Below are positions 43,071 through 53,058 of a DNA stretch of 64,000 bases, piece by piece. The notes beneath the pieces were generated by a model that searched no databases, was not told the DNA's origin, and saw nothing but the letters and a program-made list of their open reading frames with translations. The DNA lies in the NCBI GenBank assembly GCA_023423045.1, contig JAFAGA010000056.1, positions 1-64,000 on the forward strand, written 5' to 3'. Position 1 is the stretch's first letter. The number at the start of each line of letters is the position of its first letter. This stretch comes from Bacillota bacterium (GTDB lineage: Bacteria; Bacillota; Clostridia; Lachnospirales; Lachnospiraceae). The translations under genes were made by a program, and so were the position numbers.

Positions 43071-46000
43071 TCATTCCCCAAAAATCTCGTCCTTTACCTC
43101 CTGCGCCGGCTTCTTCGCCAGATTGCGATAGGTGTGTCCCGGCAGTCTGCTGTCAAAGCCGCAGGCAGAACGGTACTCGCAGTAATCGCAGGCAGTCTGG
43201 TTATCGCTGCGGTAGGGATTTAATCTGGTATCACCGCCAAGGATCTGCTCACTGTCCCCTGCCAGCTTCCCATTGACATAATCAACCAGCGCCTTCATCT
43301 GCTTCCGGCTTGCGGCAGAAGAGCGCTTTGCCAGTTCTCCCTCTTTGTTGGTCTCAGCAGGAATAACTTCCGATTTTACACTGGCCCGAAGAGTATCATC
43401 CGGACCTGCCAGCTTGTGATCCATCAAAGCAAGCACATGCCTGTCGGAATTCACCAGACCGTTCATCCGGAGGCTCTTATAGATATCCTCCTCCGCCTGA
43501 TCTGATTTTGCGACAATGGGATCATCGATATGATAATAGAAGATTCCGGATGGAATGATCTCCTTCCCCGGATATCTTTTTGCGAGATAATCCAAAGCCG
43601 CACTCAGATATACGGATAATTGCTGCTGCAGTCCGTAGTAGATACGTCCGATATCAAAGAAGGTGCTTCCCGATTTATAGTCAACCACGCGCACATAGAC
43701 CTTATCCTCCTCTTCATATAGATCAAGGCGGTCAATTCTTCCCGTCAGGGTCAGGGCGGAGGAAGGGATATGGTAAAAGGGCATCTCATATCCCGCCGGC
43801 TCAAAGGCTCCCTGGCGAATCTGATTGCACAGAGCCCATAGAGTCCTGACCGTAATGCGCTCCATACGGGTAACCAGATACTCATTCCGTTTCGAACTGC
43901 GCAGGAACGAATTCTCATATTCTTCCACCGCTTTTTGCACGCTTTCCACCGCCCATTCCTCCCGCACCTCCTCCGGGATGGTGTGCCAGGAATACTCGGA
44001 ACGATCCAGCCTTTTTGAAAAATCGTCGATTGCATTGTGAAAGATATTGCCGATATCCGGGATCGCAAGCTTGTACTCCCGGCGCTCCTCCAGCTCCAGT
44101 CCATAGTTCATAAAATGGGCAAAGGCACAGCCCGCATATCGCTCCAGCCTGGTCACACTTCCCCGCAGCTCCATGCCGTACAGAAGTCTTGCGGCTTCCT
44201 TTGAGATTCCTCTCTCTTCATTGACGTAGAAGGTTCCCTGAACCAGCCGGCGAAGGATCTTATTCCTCTCCTCCCGGGACCGGTAAAAGAGATATAGCTC
44301 CTTCCACAATGGCGTGGGTTCTTTTTGATGATATTCCCGAAACCCCTGCATCAGGCAGGCAAGACCATCATCCTTCAACGCATGCTCCAGGTCCTGTGCT
44401 TCTTCCTCTTCATCCTTCACAGGAAGGAGGGGAAAAAGCTGAATCATTTTGCCCAGCAAAAAGGAAGGGTTCACCGCTTTCCCCTCATCATTCACCTTAT
44501 GATAGGTGATATAAAGCCTGTCTTTGGGCTTTGTCATATTCATATAGATATAGAACTGCTCCGTAAATGCCTGCTGGCGTTTGGTAGGCGCTAATTCAAT
44601 CTCATTGTTTATCAACAGCTCCCGCTCCAAATCGGAGAAAATTCCACCGCTTCCGATTGCTTTGGGGATAACTCCTTCATTTACTCCGACAAAAAACAGC
44701 ACCTTGATGTCCTTCAGCCTTGTGCGCTCCGTATCGCCTACGACCACCTCGTCCACTCCCGGCGGAATTAAGCCCACCTTCACCTCTACAAAACCGGTAT
44801 CCAGTATTTCCGCAAATTCCTTGAGGGTCACATGCTCCGTTCCAAGAAGCAATACCATTTGGTCATACAAATCCATGATTATTTTATAGACCTGCTGAAA
44901 TTCCTTCGCAATCAGGGGCTGGTTATGCTCCGCAAAGAAATTGTGGTAGTCTTCCAATTTCTGCTCTGCACCAAGGCGGGTGCCCAGTTCATAGAGCGCC
45001 TGGGTATAGTCCTTCAAGGTCTTTTCCTTATCCTTAAGCACCTCGTATACCGGCTGGAGCAGCTGGACAATTTTACTCCTTATCTCATTGATTCTCGTAA
45101 GGTCGAGGACTTCCCTGCTGCGGTAGCTTCTGGTAAAAGGCTCCGACCAGCGCTTATTTCCGCGAATTCCTGTGGCCAGGATGTAATTCTCCAGCAAGTC
45201 GATATCATCCTCGGGGATATCCGCAAGGCCGGTTCGCAGGAAACGAAGAATCCCCTCATAGCTGTAATCCTCCTGAATAATAGCGACAGCGGAACGAAGC
45301 AGCTCGACGAAGGGATTCGTCAGAATATCCTTCTTATAATCAATAAAGCATGGAATTCCCGCCAGGGAAAAGCTCCTTCCGGCGATTCGCCCGTATTCTT
45401 CCACATTGCCGCATACCACCGCGATATCCTGATAGCGATATCCCTGCTCCCTTACCAATCGTTTGATCTCTCTGGTAACAAAATCAATTTCCTTATTGGC
45501 ATCCCTTGCTATATGTACGGAGATTTCTTCCTGATCCTTCTCATAGGGCTTCCAGGGAAAGCGGAACAGATTATGCTCCAGAGCCGCCAAAGCAGGCGAC
45601 TCCAAAAACCGGTAAGGAACCCCCTGCCGGTTTCCCTTCTCCGCATAAACCGGCTCCTCAATTTCTATCTTCTCTTCCTCCGCCAGCCGGTAAAGCTTCT
45701 GTATGGTCTTTTTGCTCAGACTAAAGAGCTGGTGCTCCTTCACCGGGGCTTTGATATCCTCCTCCGGGTCGATGGTCACTGTTACCATTACCTTTTTGGC
45801 ATAGCGAAGAAGCTTGCGAAGAATCTGATATTGGCAGGGAGTGAAGCCGGTAAACCCGTCCAGGCAGATCACCGTTCCCTTCACCCATTCGGAGTAATCG
45901 ATGGCATCATTTAACACCACCAATAATTCCTCCGCCGTAATATAGCGCTCCCGCATAAACTCCCGGAACCCCTCATAGATTGTTAGCAGATCCTTCAGCT

Positions 46001-46463
46001 TCGCCTGCAGTACCGGCTTCTTATGGGAGATTTCCTGCAGCCGCTTAAAATCCTCGGGTCCGATGTTATATTGATACAGCTCGGACAGCACCGATTTTAA
46101 CTCTCCGATAAAGCCCGGCTTTCTCACATTGGAGCCAAACAGGATGAGCTCCTTCTTCTTTTCGGCCACCACCTTGCGAAGGACCATGCTTTTCCCCGTA
46201 TCCTCCAATACCGGAGCATCATATCCACCGATTTCGTCAAAAATCCGGTATGCAAAACGCAAAAAGCTAAGGATATCCACATTCATGACTCCGTGTTCCG
46301 GATGCATGGCAACGATATCCTTCTGTGTCTGCAAAGTAAACTGCTCCGGCACAATAACCAGATAGTTGGTATCCTGATGCTCCTTGGAAGCTTTGATTAC
46401 TTCACGATATAGCTGATAGGATTTGCCGGAACCGGCACTTCCAAGAAATAACTGCAAGGACAT
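43071..46463 (-). CDS. addB: ATP-dependent helicase/deoxyribonuclease subunit B
   Basis: 1130 aa, partner of AddA. It has an inactivated-helicase-like N-terminus with Walker A FLGSAGSGKSYQLYREV, LDGFTGFTPCQYQILRKLL, and a C-terminal RecB-type nuclease (VRVVDYKSGSTFF). The four cysteines of the 4Fe-4S staple are present: one in YAGCAFAHF and three in CDYCEYRSAC (C-x2-C-x5-C). Start ATG 46463 set by AAGGAGGG; an upstream ATG at 46556 lacks a site. The expected next gene, addA, comes only after a 114-nt gap and a secreted-protein gene. Confidence 0.95.
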   Translation of the reverse strand: MSLQLFLGSAGSGKSYQLYREVIKASKEHQDTNYLVIVPEQFTLQTQKDIVAMHPEHGVMNVDILSFLRFAYRIFDEIGGYDAPVLEDTGKSMVLRKVVAEKKKELILFGSNVRKPGFIGELKSVLSELYQYNIGPEDFKRLQEISHKKPVLQAKLKDLLTIYEGFREFMRERYITAEELLVVLNDAIDYSEWVKGTVICLDGFTGFTPCQYQILRKLLRYAKKVMVTVTIDPEEDIKAPVKEHQLFSLSKKTIQKLYRLAEEEKIEIEEPVYAEKGNRQGVPYRFLESPALAALEHNLFRFPWKPYEKDQEEISVHIARDANKEIDFVTREIKRLVREQGYRYQDIAVVCGNVEEYGRIAGRSFSLAGIPCFIDYKKDILTNPFVELLRSAVAIIQEDYSYEGILRFLRTGLADIPEDDIDLLENYILATGIRGNKRWSEPFTRSYRSREVLDLTRINEIRSKIVQLLQPVYEVLKDKEKTLKDYTQALYELGTRLGAEQKLEDYHNFFAEHNQPLIAKEFQQVYKIIMDLYDQMVLLLGTEHVTLKEFAEILDTGFVEVKVGLIPPGVDEVVVGDTERTRLKDIKVLFFVGVNEGVIPKAIGSGGIFSDLERELLINNEIELAPTKRQQAFTEQFYIYMNMTKPKDRLYITYHKVNDEGKAVNPSFLLGKMIQLFPLLPVKDEEEEAQDLEHALKDDGLACLMQGFREYHQKEPTPLWKELYLFYRSREERNKILRRLVQGTFYVNEERGISKEAARLLYGMELRGSVTRLERYAGCAFAHFMNYGLELEERREYKLAIPDIGNIFHNAIDDFSKRLDRSEYSWHTIPEEVREEWAVESVQKAVEEYENSFLRSSKRNEYLVTRMERITVRTLWALCNQIRQGAFEPAGYEMPFYHIPSSALTLTGRIDRLDLYEEEDKVYVRVVDYKSGSTFFDIGRIYYGLQQQLSVYLSAALDYLAKRYPGKEIIPSGIFYYHIDDPIVAKSDQAEEDIYKSLRMNGLVNSDRHVLALMDHKLAGPDDTLRASVKSEVIPAETNKEGELAKRSSAASRKQMKALVDYVNGKLAGDSEQILGGDTRLNPYRSDNQTACDYCEYRSACGFDSRLPGHTYRNLAKKPAQEVKDEIFGE

Positions 46464-46553
46464 AAAAACCCTCCTTCTGTGAAACACCCAAGGATTTATC
46501 CTTATAAAATCCTTTTCATATGCAATCATATCAGATAATGCCTGAAAGAAACG

Positions 46554-46583
46554 CATAATGAAATTCCAATGGATTTCATTATG
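46554..46583. promoter_or_regulatory. Palindrome upstream of addB
   Basis: CATAATGAAAT pairs with ATTTCATTATG across 8 nt (13-bp stem counting two inner pairs). It lies 91 nt upstream of the addB start and 138 nt upstream of the divergent gene. It may be an operator or a factor-independent terminator without a clean U-run. The rest of 46464-46720 shows no gene. Confidence 0.45.
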
Positions 46584-46720
46584 TGGTTCTTTCCAAGGAT
46601 TTTGGCATTTTCAAAATACTTTTCCCTCTATCTTAAAAATATCTCTGCATAAAATAGATACAGGTTTAATAATATATAGTAAGATTAAGACATGAAGCAA
46701 ATCATGCTCGGAGGTTAGAA

Positions 46721-47158
46721 ATGGCAAAGACGAAAATAGTCGTGATCCAATTAAAAGAAATCATATATACAGTGATTTTTGCAGCACTTGGTATTCTTTT
46801 GATCCTGCTCCTCATATTCATGTTCAAACCGGATAAGAGTAAAGAAACCGCCTCCTCTGCAACTGATCTGTATACCCCAGGCGTTTATACCTCCTCCATT
46901 ACATTAAATGATACCGCACTTAACCTGGAGGTGGTAGTGGATAAAAATCATATAAACTTTGTAGGTATCAAGAACATCGATGAAGCGATTACTACCATGT
47001 TCCCCCTGGTGGAGCCTTCCTTAGAGGCAATCGCAACACAGCTGTATAATGGTGTTCCTATTGACCGACTCGAGGTTTTGGAAGAAACAAAGTACACCCA
47101 ACAGCTTTTAATTGATTCCATCAAACTTGCACTGGAAAAAGCTGAGATACAAGAATAA
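46721..47158 (+). CDS. Membrane-anchored protein with FMN-binding-domain-like repeat
   Basis: 145 aa. One transmembrane helix at about 14-34, then an outside domain: YTPGVYTSSITLNDTALNLE, VVVDKNHINFVGIKNIDEAI. The GxYxxxxxLND..LxLEVVVDKNxI pattern resembles the small FMN_bind-like beta domain found in extracytoplasmic flavin carriers, but no attachment threonine motif is evident, so flavin binding is unproven. GGAGGTTAGAA precedes the ATG. Divergent from addB; followed by a terminator. Function unknown. Confidence 0.6.
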   Translation: MAKTKIVVIQLKEIIYTVIFAALGILLILLLIFMFKPDKSKETASSATDLYTPGVYTSSITLNDTALNLEVVVDKNHINFVGIKNIDEAITTMFPLVEPSLEAIATQLYNGVPIDRLEVLEETKYTQQLLIDSIKLALEKAEIQE

Positions 47159-47164
47159 TACAGG

Positions 47165-47254
47165 ATGCTGTAAAGCTTACGGTGTATCGACAAGAGGACC
47201 CACAATCAGCTTGCCGGTACACTTTCTCCGTAACCGCCTTACAGCATTCTTTTT
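47165..47254 (+). terminator. Large branched terminator-like structure
   Basis: ATGCTGTAA (47165-47173) pairs with TTACAGCAT (47239-47247), followed by TCTTTTTT. Inside, TTACGG pairs with CCGTAA and GTGTA with TACAC, giving a long interrupted stem of about 80 nt. This is larger than a usual terminator and could be the 3' end of a structured RNA. Confidence 0.6.
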
Positions 47255-47299
47255 TAGTCTGCTTCTATCTCCCTCATCTCATTGGCTGCAACAGCATAG

Positions 47300-48184
47300 C
47301 TACTCAGAGAGATATCTCTTATACGGCGAAGTTTCATTCTGAAATATAATACCGATAATACCAGGCCCGGTATGTGCTCCGATGGCACAGCCTACATAAT
47401 TATCAATCATATTCCGGCAGCCATAGATTTGGGCCAGCTGCTCCTTTACCGCCTCCATTGTAGCCGCGTCATCCCCATGCAGAATTCCGACGGTTTGGGT
47501 CAGAAGGTCTGCCCCCCGCTCTCCCACAATCTCAATCAGGCGTTTTAAGGATTTTTGCCTTCCTCTTACCTTCTCAATGGATTCCAAGGCTCCGCTGTCA
47601 TTTACATGAATAATCGGCTTAATATCCAGCAAGCCTCCGGCAATAGCCGAGGTCCTGCTGAGCCTTCCGCCCTTGAGCAGATACTCCAGCGTGCTGACGG
47701 TAAATACCTGTTCCGAATGCTCACAATGCCACTTAATACCATCGATAATCTCCTGCTTGGAAGCGCCGTTCTTCTGCATCAGCAGCGCATAGTAGGTTGC
47801 TATGCCAAAGCCGAGGGAGGCACATTTGGAGTCAATTATCGTAAGATCAAAATCCGGGTATTTTTCCAGCAGTTCTGTTTTTGCCAGATGTGCGGCATTA
47901 TAGGTTCCTGCGATTCCGGTGGAGAAGCAGATATAGATAACCTCATCCCCGGCTGCAGCATAAGTTTCAAAATTTTCGTAAAACATTTGAGCATTAATAT
48001 GATATGTTTTAATATCCTTACCGCTTCTCAGGATATCATAGAACTCTTCCGGCTGTATCGTCTCGCCGTCAAAATAATCCTTTTCATCTATCACCACGGG
48101 AGTCGGAATAACATGCAGGTTAAACCGTTCCTTCATCCCTCTCGGTACATCAGACGCTGAATCTGTAATAATCTTAAGTGCCAC
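47300..48184 (-). CDS. DegV family fatty-acid-binding protein
   Basis: 294 aa. LKIITDSASDVPRG at the N-terminus, CFSTGIAGTYNAA with the carboxylate-binding serine, DSKCASLGFG, and EYLLKGGRLSRTSA are family signatures. DegV/FakB proteins hold a fatty acid; in FakAB systems FakA phosphorylates it for phospholipid synthesis. FakA is not in the window. The start codon is GTG (48182-48184) after AGGAGGAAAG. Its 3' end lies close to the convergent structure at 47165-47254. Confidence 0.92.
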   Translation of the reverse strand: MALKIITDSASDVPRGMKERFNLHVIPTPVVIDEKDYFDGETIQPEEFYDILRSGKDIKTYHINAQMFYENFETYAAAGDEVIYICFSTGIAGTYNAAHLAKTELLEKYPDFDLTIIDSKCASLGFGIATYYALLMQKNGASKQEIIDGIKWHCEHSEQVFTVSTLEYLLKGGRLSRTSAIAGGLLDIKPIIHVNDSGALESIEKVRGRQKSLKRLIEIVGERGADLLTQTVGILHGDDAATMEAVKEQLAQIYGCRNMIDNYVGCAIGAHTGPGIIGIIFQNETSPYKRYLSE

Positions 48185-48248
48185 TTTTCTTTCCTCCTAT
48201 TTTGTGAGCATCCGCTATGTGCATCGATCCGCTATTAACGCCTACCCG

Positions 48249-50180
48249 TTATTTTGATAACATCTCTAATTCCTTCATCCAGAGGGCGGAGGAGGCATCG
48301 CTGGGCATCCTTAAGTCTCCCCGGGGAGAAACGGATACACTTCCCACCTTGGGTCCGTCCGGCAGGCAGGATCGCTTAAACTGCTGCGTAAAGAATCTTC
48401 GGTAAAATACTTTCAGCCATTGTAAGATAACCTCTGCCTCATAACGGCCGGAAAATGCAATTTTAGCCAGCCGATATACCTTCGCCGGCGGAAAGCCAAA
48501 TCTCAGAATATAGTATAGGAAGAAATCATGAAGCTCATAAGGCCCGACAATATCCTCCGTTCTCTGAGAGATCTCCCCATCCTTCGGCGGCAGAAGTTCC
48601 GGACTGACGGGAGTATCCAGAATATCCATCAGCACCTCACGAAGCTTTTTATCCGCAGCCCCATCCGCAAAATACTCCACCAGATACCGTACCAGGGTCT
48701 TGGGAATGGATGCGTTAACTCCGTACATTGACATATGATCGCCGTTATAGGTGGCCCATCCCAACGCCAATTCCGACATGTCGCCGGTTCCCACCACAAA
48801 ACCGTTATATTTGCCCGCGATGTCCATCAGCACCTGGGTTCTTTCCCTGGCCTGACTGTTCTCATAGGTCAGGTCGTGCTGCGTACTGTCGTGACCGATA
48901 TCCCGAAAATGCAGCTCCACCGCCTCCCGTATCGGCACCTCCAAAAAGGTCACTCCAAGGCAGTGTGCCAAATCAACCGCATTTTGATAAGTCCGGTCCG
49001 TCGTTCCAAAGCAGGGCATCGTTACCGCAATAATCCCCTTCCTGTCCAATCCCAGCAAATCAAATGCCTTATCAATCACCAGAAGTGCCAGGGTAGAATC
49101 CAGTCCCCCTGATATCCCCACCACAGCACACGCTCCGCCTATATGTGCCAACCGGGTTTTTAACCCCAGTGCCTGAATGTTGATGATATCCCTGCAGCGC
49201 TTCTCCCTGTCCGCCTTCTCTGACGGAACGAAGGGTGCCGGATCAATATATCTGGTTAAGGAAAGCTCAGGAAGCTCAGCCGCATCTTTGCCGAAGGAGA
49301 AGGGAAGCACCTGATAACGGTTGGTATTCTGTCCCAGATAGGTATGCATTCTCCTGCGCTCGCTCCTTAATCTGCCCAAATCCAATTCCGTGGAGATCAT
49401 TCCGTTGATAAAGGTAGTTGATTCCGCCAGCAAAGTCCCATTCTCGGCAATAAGATTATGGCCCGCGAATACCAGATCCGTCGTAGATTCCCCTTCTCCT
49501 GCATCGGCGTAGAGATAGCCGCATACAAGTTTGGCGGACTGGCCCTTCACCAATTCCCTTCGAAAGGCATCCTTTCCGGTAAGTTCATCGCTGGCTGACA
49601 GATTGGCGATCACCGATGCCCCGGCGATGCAGTGCGAAATACTGGGAGATTGGGGTATCCATAGATCCTCACAAATCTCCACCCCAAGGACAAATTCCGG
49701 CATCTCCTCGTTTTGAAACAGAATCCGGGAGCCGAAATAAATCTCTTCTCCCATAAAATTAATCGGAATTGCTTCCACGATCCCGGAAGTGAAATGCCTT
49801 GCTTCGTAGAATTCCGTATAGTTTGGAATGCTGATCTTTGGAATGAGCCCCAGCACCTTTCCCCCGTGGATTACAGCTGCCGTATTGTAGAGCTTTCCCT
49901 TGACCTGATAAGGGAAGCCCACCACGGTCACCGGCTCCAGGTCCTTAGTATGCTTTGCAATCCGTTTCACGCTTTCCAGCGCTCCCTGCAGCAAGGTCTC
50001 CTGCAGGAATAAATCCCCGCAGGTATATCCTGTGATACAAAGCTCAGGAAATACGAGCAGCTTGATGCCCTGCTTCTGAGCTTCATCGATAAATTCTATG
50101 ATTCGGTCGGTATTATAGCCGCAATCTGCAACCCGGATCACCGGCGTTGCCGCGGCAACACGTATAAACCCGTCTTTCAC
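48249..50180 (-). CDS. nadE: Glutamine-dependent NAD+ synthetase
   Basis: 643 aa, two domains. Residues 1-~300 are a nitrilase-type glutaminase with Glu (FPELCITGYTCGD), Lys (LIPKISIPNYTEFYE) and Cys (LGVEICEDLWIP). From about 330 the ATP-dependent amidotransferase shows VVGISGGLDSTLALLV (P-loop SGGxDS) and VVGTGDMSELALGWATYNGD. It makes NAD+ from deamido-NAD+ using glutamine nitrogen. I prefer the GTG at 50180, placed 5 nt after GGAGG; the ATG at 50192 overlaps that site. Confidence 0.94.
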   Translation of the reverse strand: MKDGFIRVAAATPVIRVADCGYNTDRIIEFIDEAQKQGIKLLVFPELCITGYTCGDLFLQETLLQGALESVKRIAKHTKDLEPVTVVGFPYQVKGKLYNTAAVIHGGKVLGLIPKISIPNYTEFYEARHFTSGIVEAIPINFMGEEIYFGSRILFQNEEMPEFVLGVEICEDLWIPQSPSISHCIAGASVIANLSASDELTGKDAFRRELVKGQSAKLVCGYLYADAGEGESTTDLVFAGHNLIAENGTLLAESTTFINGMISTELDLGRLRSERRRMHTYLGQNTNRYQVLPFSFGKDAAELPELSLTRYIDPAPFVPSEKADREKRCRDIINIQALGLKTRLAHIGGACAVVGISGGLDSTLALLVIDKAFDLLGLDRKGIIAVTMPCFGTTDRTYQNAVDLAHCLGVTFLEVPIREAVELHFRDIGHDSTQHDLTYENSQARERTQVLMDIAGKYNGFVVGTGDMSELALGWATYNGDHMSMYGVNASIPKTLVRYLVEYFADGAADKKLREVLMDILDTPVSPELLPPKDGEISQRTEDIVGPYELHDFFLYYILRFGFPPAKVYRLAKIAFSGRYEAEVILQWLKVFYRRFFTQQFKRSCLPDGPKVGSVSVSPRGDLRMPSDASSALWMKELEMLSK

Positions 50181-50361
50181 TTTATCCTCCATTCTGCGCA
50201 GACCCTCTGCGCATGCGCAAGCCTTCCGCGCATATTGGAAATCTTTCTATGTTTCATTATAAGATATATTGTCCAAAAAAGACAAGCATTATATATAAAT
50301 ACCAGGGATTTCACTTTCCACTTTTCATTCTATGCAATCCGTATTTTTGAAGTCTAAAACA

Positions 50362-50388
50362 GGGAGATACAAATTAATTATATCTCCC
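50362..50388 (-). terminator. Terminator of the 50.4-53.0 kb ABC operon
   Basis: GGGAGATA (50362-50369) pairs exactly with TATCTCCC (50381-50388); on the minus strand it is followed by TGTTTTAG. The rest of the 50181-50439 stretch shows no gene. Confidence 0.65.
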
Positions 50389-50439
50389 CGTGTGTTAGCT
50401 GCTTCTTTTATTTTAACGGGCCCCTTTCCTGAACAAATC

Positions 50440-51414
50440 TCAATACGTAAAAATCCGCTGGATAATATCCTCAATCTTTTCTTTTTCAATATAGATATTA
50501 TCCGGATTGTAGCGATTGATTAGATAAGTCAGTGCCTCCTTTGTGGTCAAGCACTTATCTACGCTGATAATCAAATTGTTATCCGATTGCTCCAGCAGCT
50601 TATAGTCCTTTTCCGCCTCCCAAACAGGCAGCTTTCCTTCAAACTGCATTTTTACCACATAACCGTTTTTATACTGCTCCTCGAAATCCGTCAGTCCGCC
50701 ATCAAATAACTTTCTTCCCTTATTGATAAGAATCAATCTGCCGCAGACCGCCTCAATGTCGTCCATATCGTGTGTTGTCAGGATGATGGTTGTCTGCTTA
50801 TCCCGGTTAATGTCTGCAATACAAGTGCGCAGCGTCTTTTTGCTCATCACGTCCAGTCCAATGGTAGGTTCGTCGAGATAAAGGATATCCGGGTCATGCA
50901 GCATGGAAAGCGCCAGATTCGCCTTCATCTTCTGTCCAAGACTCAGCTGGCGAACCGGCTGGCCGATAAAATCATGCATTTCCAAAATGTCCGTGAAGTA
51001 TTTACGGTTCGCTTTATAGCGATCTTCTTTTATGTTATATAGCCTCTGATGCAGTTCGAAGGTGTCAGCCACAGGTAAATCCCAATAAAGCTGAGAACGC
51101 TGTCCGAATACAACGCCGATTTTCTGTGCGTTTTCCTTCCGGTTTTTATAAGGGATGATACCATTGACCATAACCGACCCGTTGGTGGGCGTCAACACGC
51201 CGGAAAGAATTTTGATGGTTGTGGATTTTCCTGCACCATTTGGCCCAATGTAACCGACAACTTCTCCTCTGTCTATCTTGAATGAGATATCCTCTACCGC
51301 TTTTTTAGTGTAATATTTCTTCTTAAATAGTGACTTCAGGCTTCCGCCCACGCCCTTTACAGGTTCCGCAATTCTAAAGTCCTTGTGTATGTGATTCACC
51401 TCAATCAGACTCAT
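50440..51414 (-). CDS. ABC-2 exporter ATP-binding protein
   Basis: 324 aa. The N-terminal extension (VKGVGGSLKSLFKKKYYTKK) before VEDISFKIDRGEVVGYIGPN is typical of ATPases paired with DUF990-type permeases. Walker A is GPNGAGKST, signature RQLSLGQKMKANLALSML, Walker B ILYLDEPTIGLDV and the switch His in LTTHDMDDIEAV. The two genes upstream encode its membrane partners. Substrate unknown; B. subtilis- and Streptomyces-like relatives export viologens or other toxic compounds. Confidence 0.88.
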   Translation of the reverse strand: MSLIEVNHIHKDFRIAEPVKGVGGSLKSLFKKKYYTKKAVEDISFKIDRGEVVGYIGPNGAGKSTTIKILSGVLTPTNGSVMVNGIIPYKNRKENAQKIGVVFGQRSQLYWDLPVADTFELHQRLYNIKEDRYKANRKYFTDILEMHDFIGQPVRQLSLGQKMKANLALSMLHDPDILYLDEPTIGLDVMSKKTLRTCIADINRDKQTTIILTTHDMDDIEAVCGRLILINKGRKLFDGGLTDFEEQYKNGYVVKMQFEGKLPVWEAEKDYKLLEQSDNNLIISVDKCLTTKEALTYLINRYNPDNIYIEKEKIEDIIQRIFTY

Positions 51415-51426
51415 ATTTCCTCCCTC

Positions 51427-52230
51427 TTATGATCCGGAGCTCTGGTATTTGGCCAGTCCATAGTTCCAGATTCTAATGCTTAGAATGAACACCGCAATGC
51501 CAACAAACGAACTTATATACGGAAGCCAGGCCGCAAATGGCGAAGAAGAGGCTTTATCCAGCAAAATCAGGGATGGATAAAAGTTCATGAACGCAAACGG
51601 CAGAATAAAGGTCAATAAAAATTGTATGGCTGTTCCGTAAATGGTGATAGGATAATTGGTAAAACTTTTGAAATTCCATAATATGAAGTCGAATACAGGA
51701 TTCTGATTAACCGTCACAAAACAGAAGCTGGACGACAGAATGAGAAATGCCGACTGCAGCAGTGCCGCACAGATCAATAACAGAATCAAATTTACAATGG
51801 AAACCTTTGTACCAAGCTGAGACACTGCGAAGATCATGACCGAAACTGATAAAACAGCATGACCGATATAGCCAAAGTTGAAGCCATTGTAAATCTCATG
51901 CAAAAACGGAGCTACCGGCTTTGTGAGCGAAATATCGAATTCGCCCGTCCGGATTTTTATCGGCAGATTACGGCACGGTGTAAAAAACACGGTTGCCGCC
52001 AGCGCATAGGATAAGAGGTTGAAAGCATATAAAAACAAGACCTCGTAAGAAGTCCAACCGCCCATGGCATCAAAGTTTTCAATTATAATATAAAGACTTA
52101 AAAATGTACCGCCGTAAGCGATCCACTGCCCGATGACACCTGTGATAAAGGATACGCGGTATGTCATCTCCTGGCGGATCGTATATTGGGCAAATGTAAA
52201 ATACATGAGAATTTTTTGGCCCATCTGCAT
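51427..52230 (-). CDS. ABC-2 exporter permease (DUF990-like)
   Basis: 267 aa, six helices, with the family opening YFTFAQYTIRQEMTYRVSFI and the loop KIRTGEFDISLTKPVAPFLH. One of two non-identical permeases in the operon, expected to pair as a heterodimer. Start ATG at 52230 follows GGAGGATAAA, which includes the stop of the preceding permease gene, so the genes are coupled. An earlier ATG at 52251 lies inside that gene. Confidence 0.85.
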   Translation of the reverse strand: MQMGQKILMYFTFAQYTIRQEMTYRVSFITGVIGQWIAYGGTFLSLYIIIENFDAMGGWTSYEVLFLYAFNLLSYALAATVFFTPCRNLPIKIRTGEFDISLTKPVAPFLHEIYNGFNFGYIGHAVLSVSVMIFAVSQLGTKVSIVNLILLLICAALLQSAFLILSSSFCFVTVNQNPVFDFILWNFKSFTNYPITIYGTAIQFLLTFILPFAFMNFYPSLILLDKASSSPFAAWLPYISSFVGIAVFILSIRIWNYGLAKYQSSGS

Positions 52231-52231
52231 T

Positions 52232-53014
52232 TTATCCTCCGTTGATAGCAATACGATTCATAATCCGATGATAAATAAGAGTGCTGACAAGCCGCAAAAT
52301 GATAATCCATCCTGCGCCAATAAACAGCACCTGCCATGACTCTTCCATGGATGTTCTTTGCAGGAAGAAGTTGACGGGCTCATACGAAATGTACCGGAAC
52401 GGCAAAAGCATGCTCATCCGCTTCAGTATATCCGGATAAAACCACAGCGGCACGATCGTTCCGCCGAAAATCGTCTTGAATCCGTCCAGATACCAGTTCA
52501 AATACCATGCTTTTTGTGTGAAAAAGGCCAACAGCCCAAAAATATAGGTAAGCTCAAATATCACAAATATCCCGATTAGCAGGGAAAGCACGAACATCAA
52601 CGTATATAAGGGGCTTGGGAACGACAATCTATGTAATAAAAATGTCATAATGACAATCGGAAGGGCTGAGGTAAGCATATTATAGGTGTTTGTGCCCAAA
52701 GAGGAGCTGAATAGATACAGTCTGAAATTGATGGGACGGATAAAATCCATAGCAACAGAACCATCCCGAATCGAAGGTTCCAGCTGGGACGCAATGTTGG
52801 TATCCGTAAGCTTGGATACAAACAGGTTGATAACCACATAGGAAATCATCTCATTCAGAGACACACCCGCATGATTTCCTGTTCGAAGCAGCGCACTCCA
52901 CAGGCTGTACTGTATGAAATACATTAAAACCGAGCTCAGCAGCCGAATCATCGTCGTAGACCGATAAAGGGTCATGGACTTAAATGCTTTTTGATAGAAA
53001 GCAATATATTTCAT
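52232..53014 (-). CDS. ABC-2 exporter permease (DUF990-like, second subunit)
   Basis: 260 aa, about six helices. The N-terminal YIAFYQKAFKSMTLYRSTTM and the loop SIRDGSVAMDFIRPINFRLY (the same GxxxxxxxxPI/KP pattern as its partner) identify the DUF990-type ABC-2 family. First gene of the operon. Of two ATGs after AAGGAGC, the second (53014) has the better spacing; the first is 53023. Confidence 0.85.
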   Translation of the reverse strand: MKYIAFYQKAFKSMTLYRSTTMIRLLSSVLMYFIQYSLWSALLRTGNHAGVSLNEMISYVVINLFVSKLTDTNIASQLEPSIRDGSVAMDFIRPINFRLYLFSSSLGTNTYNMLTSALPIVIMTFLLHRLSFPSPLYTLMFVLSLLIGIFVIFELTYIFGLLAFFTQKAWYLNWYLDGFKTIFGGTIVPLWFYPDILKRMSMLLPFRYISYEPVNFFLQRTSMEESWQVLFIGAGWIIILRLVSTLIYHRIMNRIAINGG

Positions 53015-53058
53015 GCATAACATGCTCCTTTTTACAGACTTTTTTCTTTACTCTCACC

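Noticed and set aside
50200..50232. GCGCATGCGCAAG...CGCGCAT sequence upstream of nadE considered as an operator or repeat
   Set aside because: Only short, overlapping matches; no second copy seen.
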